Part shown: one piece after another, positions 7,962 through 13,966 of the stretch | How positions within the stretch are numbered: position 1 is the first letter of the stretch | How the letters are laid out: each line of letters starts with the position of its first letter | Virus record (IMG/VR): IMGVR_UViG_3300007519_000622 | Coordinates: 1 to 20,129 of that record | Source: a virus | DNA length: 20,129 bases | Strand: one strand, 5' to 3' | The notes under the pieces: generated by a model | The model's input: the letters and a program-made list of their open reading frames with translations, nothing else | What the model was told of the DNA's origin: nothing | Databases searched by the model: none | Position numbers and translations under genes: made by a program

Positions 7962-9581
7962 TCACTCGCCCCAACGCTTGAACTGACCGCCTGCCAGATC
8001 GCTCTTGTTGAAGCGAATGTTGTTCTTGACTTGGCTGTTGAGGCTGCCGTCCATTCTCAGGTCGCCATAGAGCATCATGTCTTGGCTACCCGTGCGGCTC
8101 AGAATGTCCAAGAGCATGGTGAGCGCGTCAACTTGGTCGTCGTGCGTCCCGCTTGGGAAAGACGTACACTCGTTGATGAACTCGTCGAGCCAAGGTGCAG
8201 CCGTCGGCAGGTAGACCCTGCCGCCTTCGATGAGGGGCGTGACTGCGTTGGCCCGCATTACTTTGTCGGTGCCGACTTTGTAAGGGATGACGCTGAGGCC
8301 GCTCTCGCGTCTCAGGTCTTGGATCAGGGATTGGCCAGAGGCTTTGTCTTCGATGTAGGTTGCGCGGTGGCCTTTGCCTCGCCAGACGGCGGCGTTCGAG
8401 ATCATGCGTTGCTTGAGCTCCGGGTATTCCCAGCGCGAACGCTGGACGTCCAAGATATAGATACTGCCGTCGCGGGTCATGCCCCCGGTCATGATGACCG
8501 AGTAGTCGTTGCTCTCGTTTTTCTTGAAGGCTGTGTCCGCGACGGTGATGAGCGTCTGGAAATTGTCTGGATCAAAGTCTTCGGGGAAGTATTTCCACCA
8601 TTCGTTCTTCAAGATGTTGCCTCCTTCAATGTAGGGGCGCTGTTGATAGAGGCTCTCGAAGTCGCGCGGGTTCATACGCCGTTTGCGCTTGAGTTCCTCT
8701 AGGGGAAATCTGGCTTCCCAGAGGGCAACTTCTTCGCTGGTTTGGATGAAACGCTTGGACTTTGTGAGTTTGGAGCTTTCGTTGGCTGCCAGAAACATAG
8801 GATGTTCTTCGGGCAGAGACGTTCTGCCGATTTTTTTGCCCAACTTTTGTGTGATCGCTTGGTAGTCTAGGTGTATCCAGCGACCTTCTTTCCAGTCGTC
8901 CGTGGCCATGATGCGGCCAGCGAGGTCGTCTGGGTGCCAGCGGGTTTGAACGACCACTTCGATTGCGGGGTTTCCGCTGTGATCTGGCTGCTTTCTCGAA
9001 AGGAGGCCAGACGTGTAGAAGTTCCAGACCTTGTTGCGCATCGTGGCGCTCTCGGCTTCTTCGCGGGACTTGATCGGGTCATCAATGAGAAGAAGATTTG
9101 ATGGTCGGCCAGTTGTGGTGCCTCCGATGCCCACGCCGAAGTAGGCTCCGCCAACGTCTGTGCGCCATACGTCTGCTGCCCGGCTGTCGCCCGCTACCCG
9201 GAAGTGAGGAAATATCTGTCTGGTGACATCGCCTTCGCTCAGGTCGCGGCATTCACGGCCAAAGTCTCCGGCCAGTTGGGCGTTGTATGAGGTGCTCAAG
9301 ACGTATCTGGTGGGGTCGCGTCCCATGAAATAGGCCGGGAAGCCTATCGTGCAGAAGGTACTTTTTGCGTGGCGGGGAGGCATGGTCATCAGGACGCCAC
9401 GGATCGACGTGCCGTCTTTGGATTTCAACAGACCCTTTTCGAGTTGGTCGAGGGTGTCGATGATTTCGATCTGGAATTCAGTCAGGACGAACTTGGGATG
9501 CACTAAGTTGATGAAGCCAAGGTAGGAGGTTGACGCATAGTCAAGCGCCAGCAGGTGCTTTGCGGCCTCTGCTGGCGTCAA
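7962..9581 (-). CDS. terL: Terminase large subunit (packaging ATPase and nuclease), 539 aa
   Basis: TerL pumps DNA into the prohead and cuts it at genome ends. The N-terminal ATPase shows an adenine-side Gln region (TEFQIEII, 34-41), a Walker A variant MPPRHAKST (67-75), Walker B LLLIDDP (163-169) and a coupling motif VVQTRWHPDDLAG (210-222). The C-terminal RNase H-like nuclease has VADTAF (D349), YIEDKASG (E411/D412) and THDDQVDA (D481, D482, D485). All expected catalytic acids are present. The frame starts at a TTG (9581) with no clear Shine-Dalgarno sequence. In-frame residues upstream of it (ITLAAPPEPKP) also look protein-like but lack a standard start codon. The small genes just upstream include the probable small subunit. 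Confidence 0.96.
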   Translation of the reverse strand: MTPAEAAKHLLALDYASTSYLGFINLVHPKFVLTEFQIEIIDTLDQLEKGLLKSKDGTSIRGVLMTMPPRHAKSTFCTIGFPAYFMGRDPTRYVLSTSYNAQLAGDFGRECRDLSEGDVTRQIFPHFRVAGDSRAADVWRTDVGGAYFGVGIGGTTTGRPSNLLLIDDPIKSREEAESATMRNKVWNFYTSGLLSRKQPDHSGNPAIEVVVQTRWHPDDLAGRIMATDDWKEGRWIHLDYQAITQKLGKKIGRTSLPEEHPMFLAANESSKLTKSKRFIQTSEEVALWEARFPLEELKRKRRMNPRDFESLYQQRPYIEGGNILKNEWWKYFPEDFDPDNFQTLITVADTAFKKNESNDYSVIMTGGMTRDGSIYILDVQRSRWEYPELKQRMISNAAVWRGKGHRATYIEDKASGQSLIQDLRRESGLSVIPYKVGTDKVMRANAVTPLIEGGRVYLPTAAPWLDEFINECTSFPSGTHDDQVDALTMLLDILSRTGSQDMMLYGDLRMDGSLNSQVKNNIRFNKSDLAGGQFKRWGE

Positions 9582-9604
9582 TGGTTTGGGCTCTGGAGGG
9601 GCCG

Positions 9605-9859
9605 CTAGAGTAATGTTTTGATGTTCCCTCGGTGTAGGACGCCTGAGGCGCGGAGCTGGGTGGAGAGTTCTTGGTCTTGGATACTGTCGGCCATGATGGA
9701 GTAGAAGTGTTCCATGATGGCTTTGCGGCGCTTGTGTGGCGGAACGCTCGTGGTGTCCAGCTGGGCCATGGCTTTGCCGAGGTCGTTGGCACTGATGCTT
9801 GTGGGCAGGGCCTCGGCTTGGGGATTGCTGATGATGTTCGTGTTGTCTCTGCGTTTCAT
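9605..9859 (-). CDS. Small hypothetical protein between TerS and TerL, 84 aa
   Basis: I recognise no family. The N-terminus is basic (MKRRDNTN) and the middle is a probable helical segment (NDLGKAMAQLD, then RRKAIMEHFYSIMADSIQDQEL). The ATG overlaps the stop of the probable TerS gene as ATGA, and GAGGAC precedes it, so the start is well supported. The stop lies 24 bases before the TerL start. Position and size fit an accessory packaging factor. It could itself be the small terminase if the upstream 138-aa protein is not. Confidence 0.8.
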   Translation of the reverse strand: MKRRDNTNIISNPQAEALPTSISANDLGKAMAQLDTTSVPPHKRRKAIMEHFYSIMADSIQDQELSTQLRASGVLHRGNIKTLL

Positions 9860-10272
9860 GGTGCGTCCTCGTATTCGGCGTCTAGGATTTCGGGTTCGTC
9901 CGGGTCGTTCGGGTCTTGCTCGCTGGCTTTGGCGGCGATGGCCATGAGGTCTTCACGGCTGAGTTTGGTGGCGTCTGTGTGGACGTGATCGTGTTGATTG
10001 TGCGTTAATTTCAGGTCGGGCACGACCTTGTTCAAGAGGGCCGAGAAGACGCGGGCTTGGGTTGGCGACCACGTTTGGGTGCCGAGGATTACTTTTTCAG
10101 CGGTGTCCAGTTGGGACCCGATAATTCCTGAAATGCGGCTTCGGAGGGCAATTATGCGGGCTGGCGTAAGCTTCACGTCTTTCGAGACGACGGCGGCTAA
10201 GACGGTCGTTGACTTTTTTTTTCTGTCGGAGGCCAGCGCCTCGGTTACGTCTTTACCTGTGATCTTGGTCAT
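9856..10272 (-). CDS. Probable terminase small subunit, 138 aa
   Basis: It is the first gene of the leftward operon, two genes before TerL, which is the usual TerS position. The N-terminus is basic with GKDVTEAL and a Lys cluster, followed by helical segments (ARIIALRSRISGIIGSQL). The C-terminus has LLNKVVPDLK followed by TKLSREDLMAIAAKA and a very acidic tail, a pattern seen in several phage TerS-like proteins. TerS recognises the packaging site and regulates TerL. The family call is from memory and is not decisive. Bases 10213-10221 hold nine A residues on the coding strand (Arg-Lys-Lys-Lys codons). A weak AGGA lies 11 bases before the ATG. Confidence 0.8.
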   Translation of the reverse strand: MTKITGKDVTEALASDRKKKSTTVLAAVVSKDVKLTPARIIALRSRISGIIGSQLDTAEKVILGTQTWSPTQARVFSALLNKVVPDLKLTHNQHDHVHTDATKLSREDLMAIAAKASEQDPNDPDEPEILDAEYEDAP

Positions 10273-10616
10273 GTGGTTGTGTATCCTGTTTGTTTGGAAG
10301 TTTCAAATTTTGCTCGCTACTAGAGAGGCACCCGTGACGTGAGATGGCCGATGGGACCCACGGCGGGGCCGGGCCTGCCCCCCCCATGCGCAAGAGAGCG
10401 CATATTCGACGACGGTGGCACAAATGGGGCACAGCCCAAGGAAAAAAGCCAATGAAAACAAGGTTTTGCTCTCCCCTCCAAGGGGTAATCCACTGGCCTC
10501 TCGCGTTTCGGGCGCGTGAAGATCCGCGCATGCGAGGGCCTCTGGGAAAACCTTGGCGTCATGAGGGAAAAATACCTCGCGGGCGGGCTATGTGTCGTCC
10601 GCGGACAGGCGCGCAC

Positions 10617-10639
10617 TCCCCAAAGGGGAGAGGGGGTTT
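10617..10639 (+). promoter_or_regulatory. Copy A of a duplicated 23-bp G-rich motif
   Basis: The motif is TCCCCAAAGGGGA, one variable base, A, then GGGGGTTT. It matches the element at 14814-14836 at 22 of 23 positions and lies 62 bases before the 131-aa gene. It contains a small inverted repeat (TCCCC, AAA, GGGGA) and is followed by another G run (GGGG at 10641-10644). Because both copies lie in non-coding DNA just before rightward genes, a phage-specific promoter, operator or RNA leader element is likely. No function can be assigned from two copies. Confidence 0.55.
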
Positions 10640-10645
10640 TGGGGT

Positions 10646-10669
10646 GGATCGACCAATCCCGGTCGGTCC
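10646..10669 (+). other. Hairpin following motif A
   Basis: GGATCGACC (10646-10654) pairs with GGTCGGTCC (10661-10669), nine pairs including one G-U, around the loop AATCCC. There is no following U-tract, so it is not a standard terminator. It lies between the 23-bp motif and the ribosome binding site of the 131-aa gene. Copy B of the motif is likewise followed by a hairpin. Confidence 0.6.
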
Positions 10670-10701
10670 GGCATCCATGCACACACTCACAGGAGACACG
10701 C

Positions 10702-11097
10702 ATGACAAATCCATTCAAAGGCGCTACGCTTGCAGACATCGCAGTAGCACTCAACGGCGCATCCGCGAAGGACGTGTTCGCAGTGCGCAAGGCCGCGCTC
10801 GAAGTCCTCGCCCTACGCAGCGAAGCTGCGAAGCCCGGATCGTACAAGCAACGCCGCACCGATATCGCCATCGCGCAAATCAAGGCGGGCCAAGGCGTAG
10901 ACGCTAAGGCCGCTTTCGAGCAAGCCAAGGCGTCGCCCAAGGCGGCGCCTGTTGTGAAGGCTGCGAAGCAGCCTCGCATCAAGGCCAGCGCGAAGTCACG
11001 CACCAAGACGCGAATCCCTGCTGAGGTGCGCTCCGCGTTGGACGAACTCACGCCTGAGCAACGTGCTGGCGTGATGGCTCTGCTCGGCGCGAAGTAA
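10702..11097 (+). CDS. Basic Ala/Lys-rich hypothetical protein, 131 aa, first gene of right arm
   Basis: AGGAG seven bases before the ATG at 10702 fixes the start; the frame is open further upstream but that part runs through the structured non-coding region. The protein starts MTNPFKGATLADIAVAL, has a helical middle (VRKAALEVLALRSEAA, then YKQRRTDIAIAQIKAGQG), a basic Ala/Lys segment (about 70-110) and ends LTPEQRAGVMALLGAK. The middle faintly recalls the two-helix pattern of ribosomal protein uL29, but the resemblance is weak and may be chance. The charge suggests nucleic-acid binding. A strong terminator follows 29 bases after the stop, so it may be expressed as a single-gene transcript from the motif-A leader. 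Function unknown. Confidence 0.88.
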   Translation: MTNPFKGATLADIAVALNGASAKDVFAVRKAALEVLALRSEAAKPGSYKQRRTDIAIAQIKAGQGVDAKAAFEQAKASPKAAPVVKAAKQPRIKASAKSRTKTRIPAEVRSALDELTPEQRAGVMALLGAK

Positions 11098-11125
11098 GCG
11101 CGAGTCAACACACACACAAACCTTG

Positions 11126-11151
11126 GGCCACCCTTCGGGGTGGCCTTCTTT
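11126..11151 (+). terminator. Intrinsic terminator after the 131-aa gene
   Basis: GGCCACCC (11126-11133) and GGGTGGCC (11138-11145) form eight perfect pairs closed by the very stable tetraloop C(TTCG)G, followed by TTCTTT. This is a good Rho-independent terminator or attenuator. The next gene's ribosome binding site begins only about 14 bases later, so some read-through or a nearby promoter is needed for downstream genes. Confidence 0.8.
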
Positions 11152-11175
11152 GCGCTTTCAATTCGGGAGTTTCCA

Positions 11176-11382
11176 ATGCGCACTTTGTCCATCCACAACG
11201 TCCTTGCAGCAATCGACGACGATTTTCAACCCGTCAACACGGTGTCCGACGACGACACCTACAACACGTTTGACGCCGACGTAGAGCTTGCCATCGCGCA
11301 AGTGTTCGGCATCAAGCCAGACGTTGCAGGCCGCGGCCTCGACGGCCTCGTGTTGTTCGCCCCAAAGAAAACACGCAAATAA
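11176..11382 (+). CDS. Small acidic hypothetical protein, 68 aa
   Basis: The ATG at 11176 has GGGAG six bases upstream. An in-frame GTG at 11140 lies inside the terminator stem and is rejected. The product starts MRTLSIHNVLAAIDDDF, is acidic in its first half (SDDDTYNTFDADVELAIAQV) and ends in a basic tail (APKKTRK). No family, membrane segment or signal peptide is seen. It lies between two hairpins and may be expressed with the following small genes. Function unknown. Confidence 0.8.
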   Translation: MRTLSIHNVLAAIDDDFQPVNTVSDDDTYNTFDADVELAIAQVFGIKPDVAGRGLDGLVLFAPKKTRK

Positions 11383-11492
11383 TGCGTCGTCTTGCACCCA
11401 TCATCACGATGGAAATCACCCGGTGGCCAATGGCCATCGGGTTTATCGTGTTTTGGGCGCTCGCAATTACATCAACCAACAACGAAGGATAA
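11382..11492 (+). CDS. Possible 36-aa single-pass membrane peptide
   Basis: The stop of the 68-aa gene and an ATG overlap as TAATG, and the frame gives MRRLAPIITMEITRWPMAIG then FIVFWALAITSTNNEG. It has positive charge at the N-terminus followed by a hydrophobic stretch (about residues 16-30) that could span a membrane. Termination-reinitiation at TAATG could translate it without its own ribosome binding site. Against it, a strong inverted repeat (11418-11442) followed by T-rich sequence lies in the middle, so the region could simply be a terminator. The following gene's AAGGA overlaps the last codons. Confidence 0.35.
   Translation: MRRLAPIITMEITRWPMAIGFIVFWALAITSTNNEG
11418..11454 (+). terminator. 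Terminator-like hairpin after the 68-aa gene
   Basis: ACCCGGTGGCC (11418-11428) pairs with GGCCATCGGGT (11432-11442), eleven pairs with one G-U, around a three-base loop. It is followed by TTATCGTGTTTT, a broken U-tract. It starts 36 bases after the stop of the 68-aa gene and lies within the possible 36-aa reading frame. It could terminate, attenuate or stabilise the mRNA. Confidence 0.6.
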
Positions 11493-11499
11493 CCAGACC

Positions 11500-11784
11500 A
11501 TGCCAAAGTACTACATTGCAGCAATGCGCGGACGTTGCGAGATCATGGGGTCACACGATGGCCAAGCCCTGATCGAGACCAACAAAAACCCGCGTGATGC
11601 GGTTGCGTGGCAGCTGTGCCTGCAAGGCGAGTTTGACGGTGGGCCAGCGGTCAGTGCCCGAGCGTCTCACTGGCGTCTTGTGGACGAAAGCAATCGCATC
11701 ATCGCGATTGCGCTCAACCCGTTGATGGCGGGGATTTACACCGCCGAAGACATCAATGACAAAACGCAGGCGAATGCCGCCTAG
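11500..11784 (+). CDS. Hypothetical protein, 94 aa
   Basis: The start MPKYYIAAMRGRCEI is chosen because AAGGA (11485-11489) sits ten bases upstream; the frame is open earlier but runs through a hairpin. The protein has MRGRCEIMGSHDGQALIET, a Trp-containing middle (AVAWQLCLQGEF, then SHWRLVDESNRIIAIAL) and a short polar tail. It reads as a small mixed alpha/beta soluble protein. I do not recognise a family. It is followed closely by the 67-aa gene, 25 bases after its stop. Confidence 0.8.
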   Translation: MPKYYIAAMRGRCEIMGSHDGQALIETNKNPRDAVAWQLCLQGEFDGGPAVSARASHWRLVDESNRIIAIALNPLMAGIYTAEDINDKTQANAA

Positions 11785-11809
11785 CGTACCACTGCACAAG
11801 AGGCGGGCA

Positions 11810-12013
11810 ATGCGCAGACGCGTGTTGTCCGCTTTGGCGTTGGAGTGCGTGGCAGTTCTGCGCGCACACACGACGCATCCAGAATACGAGGAAGCCAGAC
11901 GCGAATGTATGCGTTTCCTCGCCAAAGCGCATGACATATGGGGCGATGATGCCGAACGTGTCGTGAGGGAAGTCCTTGGGCGAAAGCCCACAACACCGGA
12001 GAACTACACATGA
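11810..12013 (+). CDS. Small helical hypothetical protein, 67 aa
   Basis: GAGG at 11800-11803, six bases before the ATG at 11810, selects this start. In-frame ATGs at 11756 and 11774 would add a basic leader (MTKRRRMPPSVPLHKRR) and overlap the previous gene, with poorer sites. The product is Arg-rich and helical (LSALALECVAVLRA, then YEEARRECMRFLAKA, then DAERVVREVLG). The stop overlaps the next start as ATGA. No family is recognised. Confidence 0.75.
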   Translation: MRRRVLSALALECVAVLRAHTTHPEYEEARRECMRFLAKAHDIWGDDAERVVREVLGRKPTTPENYT

Positions 12014-12420
12014 CCCCTGATCAACCACGCAACCCAATCGGTTACGTCCCGCAGACCGCAGAGCAACTCAAGGTGCTGCTTCCAGACTTCGTGTTGGCCA
12101 GACAGTGGATGGGCGAGCGGTTTCTCGCACAAGACCGCCACAAGTTGTCCAGACAGCGGATTATCGGCACTGGCTTCCTCAACATGGGCCCGAGGCGGTG
12201 TCCAACAGCAGACGAAATCGACGAGTTGCTCGAGGCGCGTATTGCGGGAGAGAGCGGCACACGTCGCCTTAAAAATCTGACATACGGCAAAGACTGGCAG
12301 GAAGACGCCGAGTACATGCTTGAGGCCATTCAGTTCCTCGACGACGACACTGTGATCAACGTAGATGCGAAGACGCTTCATGTCTGGATCAGATGGACTG
12401 AACTTTGGCGTGCACGATAG
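12010..12420 (+). CDS. Hypothetical protein, 136 aa
   Basis: The ATG overlaps the preceding stop (ATGA) and has GGAG eight bases upstream. The protein is soluble-looking, with an N-terminal helix (TAEQLKVLLPDFVLARQWM), a basic central part (HKLSRQRIIGTGFLN), a helix (TADEIDELLEARIAGE) and an acidic C-terminal half ending TLHVWIRWTELWRAR. There are no Cys residues except one near the centre and no membrane segment. I recognise no family. A hairpin follows 30 bases after the stop. Confidence 0.85.
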   Translation: MTPDQPRNPIGYVPQTAEQLKVLLPDFVLARQWMGERFLAQDRHKLSRQRIIGTGFLNMGPRRCPTADEIDELLEARIAGESGTRRLKNLTYGKDWQEDAEYMLEAIQFLDDDTVINVDAKTLHVWIRWTELWRAR

Positions 12421-12449
12421 CCAATGTGTCACGCTTATGCTACACAACT

Positions 12450-12475
12450 GAGGCAGGCCAATTCCGGCCTGTCTC
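12450..12475 (+). other. Intercistronic hairpin without U-tract
   Basis: GAGGCAGGCC (12450-12459) pairs with GGCCTGTCTC (12466-12475), ten pairs with one G-U, around the loop AATTCC. The sequence after it (GCACTATTACC) has no U-tract, so a simple intrinsic terminator is unlikely; an mRNA-stabilising or processing element is an alternative. It occupies the 87-base gap between the 136-aa and 208-aa genes. Confidence 0.65.
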
Positions 12476-12507
12476 GCACTATTACCAACACAAGAAAGCA
12501 TACCATC

Positions 12508-13134
12508 ATGACCAAGAAGAAAATCACCAGTGAAACAGGCAATCGTGCCTCAACGCCAGAGGAAATCAAGTCTGCGCTCATATTCAAGGGCGTGATGTTC
12601 ACGATCACTATGTTTGCCAAGAGCGACAAGCGCAACCTCGTGATCAAGCACGAGGAACAACACATCGTAGGCATCGTGCCGGATGCCTTTGATGAGGCAA
12701 CGCAACTCGCGAAGCTTGCCGATCTGTATCCTATTGAGTTCGGAGCGGCAAACGACTGGCGTCTCATGGAACACGAGGAAATCGTTCGCATCATCTTGGA
12801 TGAAAACCACGTGAAGGCATTTTCTGCATCGGATATCAACAACCCACGCATATCCGGCAATGACCCTGTGTCCATGATCATTGCCGGGTTTATTCCGCCC
12901 GAACTCAAGACGATGCTCAAGGAACTTTATGACAGCGAGATCGCAACATTCATGACTGGATGCCGTGATCCTGAGTGTCGTTGTGGCGGTGAAGACGCCG
13001 AAATCCAGCTGCTCGGAAGCGACCTACTCGAACTCATAAAGCGGCGCGAGGCCGCTGACTGGACCGAGGAATCCCATAATGAGTGGACGGACTACATTCG
13101 TGATCGTGCCAAGGAAAGGGCGACCAAGCACTGA
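12508..13134 (+). CDS. Hypothetical protein with a Cys cluster, 208 aa
   Basis: The start MTKKKITSETGNRAST is preferred. An upstream in-frame ATG at 12424 would translate through the hairpin, and the ATG at 12508 has the A/C-rich leader style of its neighbours, with a weak AAGAAAG. The protein has a beta-containing first half (ALIFKGVMFTITMFA, then NLVIKHEEQHIVGIVP), an acidic middle and, near residue 157, GCRDPECRCGG, three cysteines that could bind a metal or be a lone knuckle. The C-terminus is charged and helical. I do not recognise a family. Function unknown. Confidence 0.85.
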   Translation: MTKKKITSETGNRASTPEEIKSALIFKGVMFTITMFAKSDKRNLVIKHEEQHIVGIVPDAFDEATQLAKLADLYPIEFGAANDWRLMEHEEIVRIILDENHVKAFSASDINNPRISGNDPVSMIIAGFIPPELKTMLKELYDSEIATFMTGCRDPECRCGGEDAEIQLLGSDLLELIKRREAADWTEESHNEWTDYIRDRAKERATKH

Positions 13135-13176
13135 CCCTCAAACCAACCCCACCAACAGTCACACAGGAAACACACC

Positions 13177-13842
13177 ATGACTGACAAGAAAACCAATACC
13201 TTTAACCGTACCACTGGACGCAAGACCATCATGGTCGAAGGCACACGCTCGTCGCTTCTCGACAGACACAAAAGACACAACGGGGCAGACGAGGCAGGCA
13301 ACAAGCCGGGCAGCAACGAGGACATGCTCATTCGGGACCTTCCCGAAGACACGCGGCCCGGCATTCGCTACTCAACCGAGTTTTACCTGCACAATCCCGG
13401 CACAAAGCGGGCCTCCTACTTCCAGATGTCGCATGACGTTGCGACAATTGATGTGCCGGAAGACTTATTGGAGGCGATGGCCTACATCAAGAAAAACTAC
13501 AAGATGGACATTGAGAAAAAACTCGGCGGCCTCGAGGGCTGGCAATGGATGGACCAAGCAACCATCACTGACTTCATCCAAAAGCAAGACGGGCTATGTC
13601 TACCGCACATGGGCAAGCCGTCGGAAACAAATGCCAGTGGGGCAATGGACCCTGTTGAAGCAGGCTATTATGCGCTCAGGAACGCCTCGAGAGAGAACCC
13701 GGAAATGTTTGCCGAGGCGCTTCGATTGATGCTGGGCAAAGTCTTCGGTAAAGGCTCGACCACTGTCTTGGCACCCGAAGGCATGACAGCCGAAGACGTT
13801 GCCAACATGCTGGCCGACAAAAAGAAACCGACCACGTACTAG
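13177..13842 (+). CDS. Hypothetical protein, 221 aa
   Basis: AGGA about nine bases before the ATG supports the start. The N-terminal 65 residues are polar and probably disordered (TNTFNRTTGRKT, HNGADEAGNKPGSNED). The middle contains PGIRYSTEFYLHNPGTKRAS, then VPEDLLEAMAYIKKNYKM and GWQWMDQATITDFIQKQ. The C-terminal region is helical (EAGYYALRNASRENPEMFAEA) and ends in a Lys-rich tail. No conserved motif I know is present. An intrinsic terminator begins 26 bases after the stop, so this gene probably ends a transcript. Confidence 0.87.
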   Translation: MTDKKTNTFNRTTGRKTIMVEGTRSSLLDRHKRHNGADEAGNKPGSNEDMLIRDLPEDTRPGIRYSTEFYLHNPGTKRASYFQMSHDVATIDVPEDLLEAMAYIKKNYKMDIEKKLGGLEGWQWMDQATITDFIQKQDGLCLPHMGKPSETNASGAMDPVEAGYYALRNASRENPEMFAEALRLMLGKVFGKGSTTVLAPEGMTAEDVANMLADKKKPTTY

Positions 13843-13867
13843 CATGGGAAAGTTCTCACAACTGATG

Positions 13868-13899
13868 GAGGGGGCGCTCGCGAGAGCGTTCCCTCTTTT
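13868..13899 (+). terminator. Strong intrinsic terminator
   Basis: GAGGGGGCGCTC (13868-13879) pairs with GAGCGTTCCCTC (13884-13895), twelve continuous pairs with two G-U wobbles, around a GCGA (GNRA) tetraloop, followed directly by TTTT. This is a textbook Rho-independent terminator, 26 bases after the 221-aa gene. Its presence argues that the next protein starts downstream of it, at 13967. Confidence 0.85.
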
Positions 13900-13966
13900 G
13901 TCGTTGCCTTCCGAACGCGAGGGTGATCCGCTTATTGTTCCAACCAAGAAAGGAAAACCATACAAC

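Larger units (their letters stand above)
10273..10701. other. Divergent non-coding region between late and right-arm operons
   Basis: Open frames here on both strands have repetitive Pro/Arg/His-rich shadow composition and no ribosome binding sites, so I call no gene. The first 50 bases next to TerS are AT-richer than the rest. Beyond that the region is GC-rich with several inverted repeats: ATGCGC/GCGCAT at 10386-10403; a tandem GGCACA pair at 10417-10433; CCCC/GGGG around 10475-10490; and nested CTCGC/GCGAG with GCGCG/CGCGC inside, about 10495-10545. The repeated 23-bp motif and its hairpin are listed separately. Both operons must start in or near here, so promoters are expected, but I see no convincing bacterial -35/-10 pair. 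A cos/pac site or origin is possible. Confidence 0.6.

Noticed and set aside
10275-10320. TTGAAA and TACACA, 17 bases apart on the minus strand, as a promoter for the late operon
   Set aside because: The -10 match is poor and the start point would fall at or inside the terS start codon, leaving no leader for its ribosome binding site.
10320-11198. Minus-strand 292-codon open frame over the divergent gap and the 131-aa gene
   Set aside because: It crosses a terminator and structured DNA, opposes a gene with a clear AGGAG start, and has shadow-like composition.
12424-12507. 28-residue N-terminal extension of the 208-aa protein
   Set aside because: It translates through the 12450-12475 hairpin and the extension has no ribosome binding site.
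13799-13966. Longer N-terminus for the 154-aa coiled-coil protein from ATGs at 13799 or 13844
   Set aside because: It would run through a textbook terminator (13868-13899), and 13844 has no ribosome binding site. The start at 13967 is preferred, though not certain.
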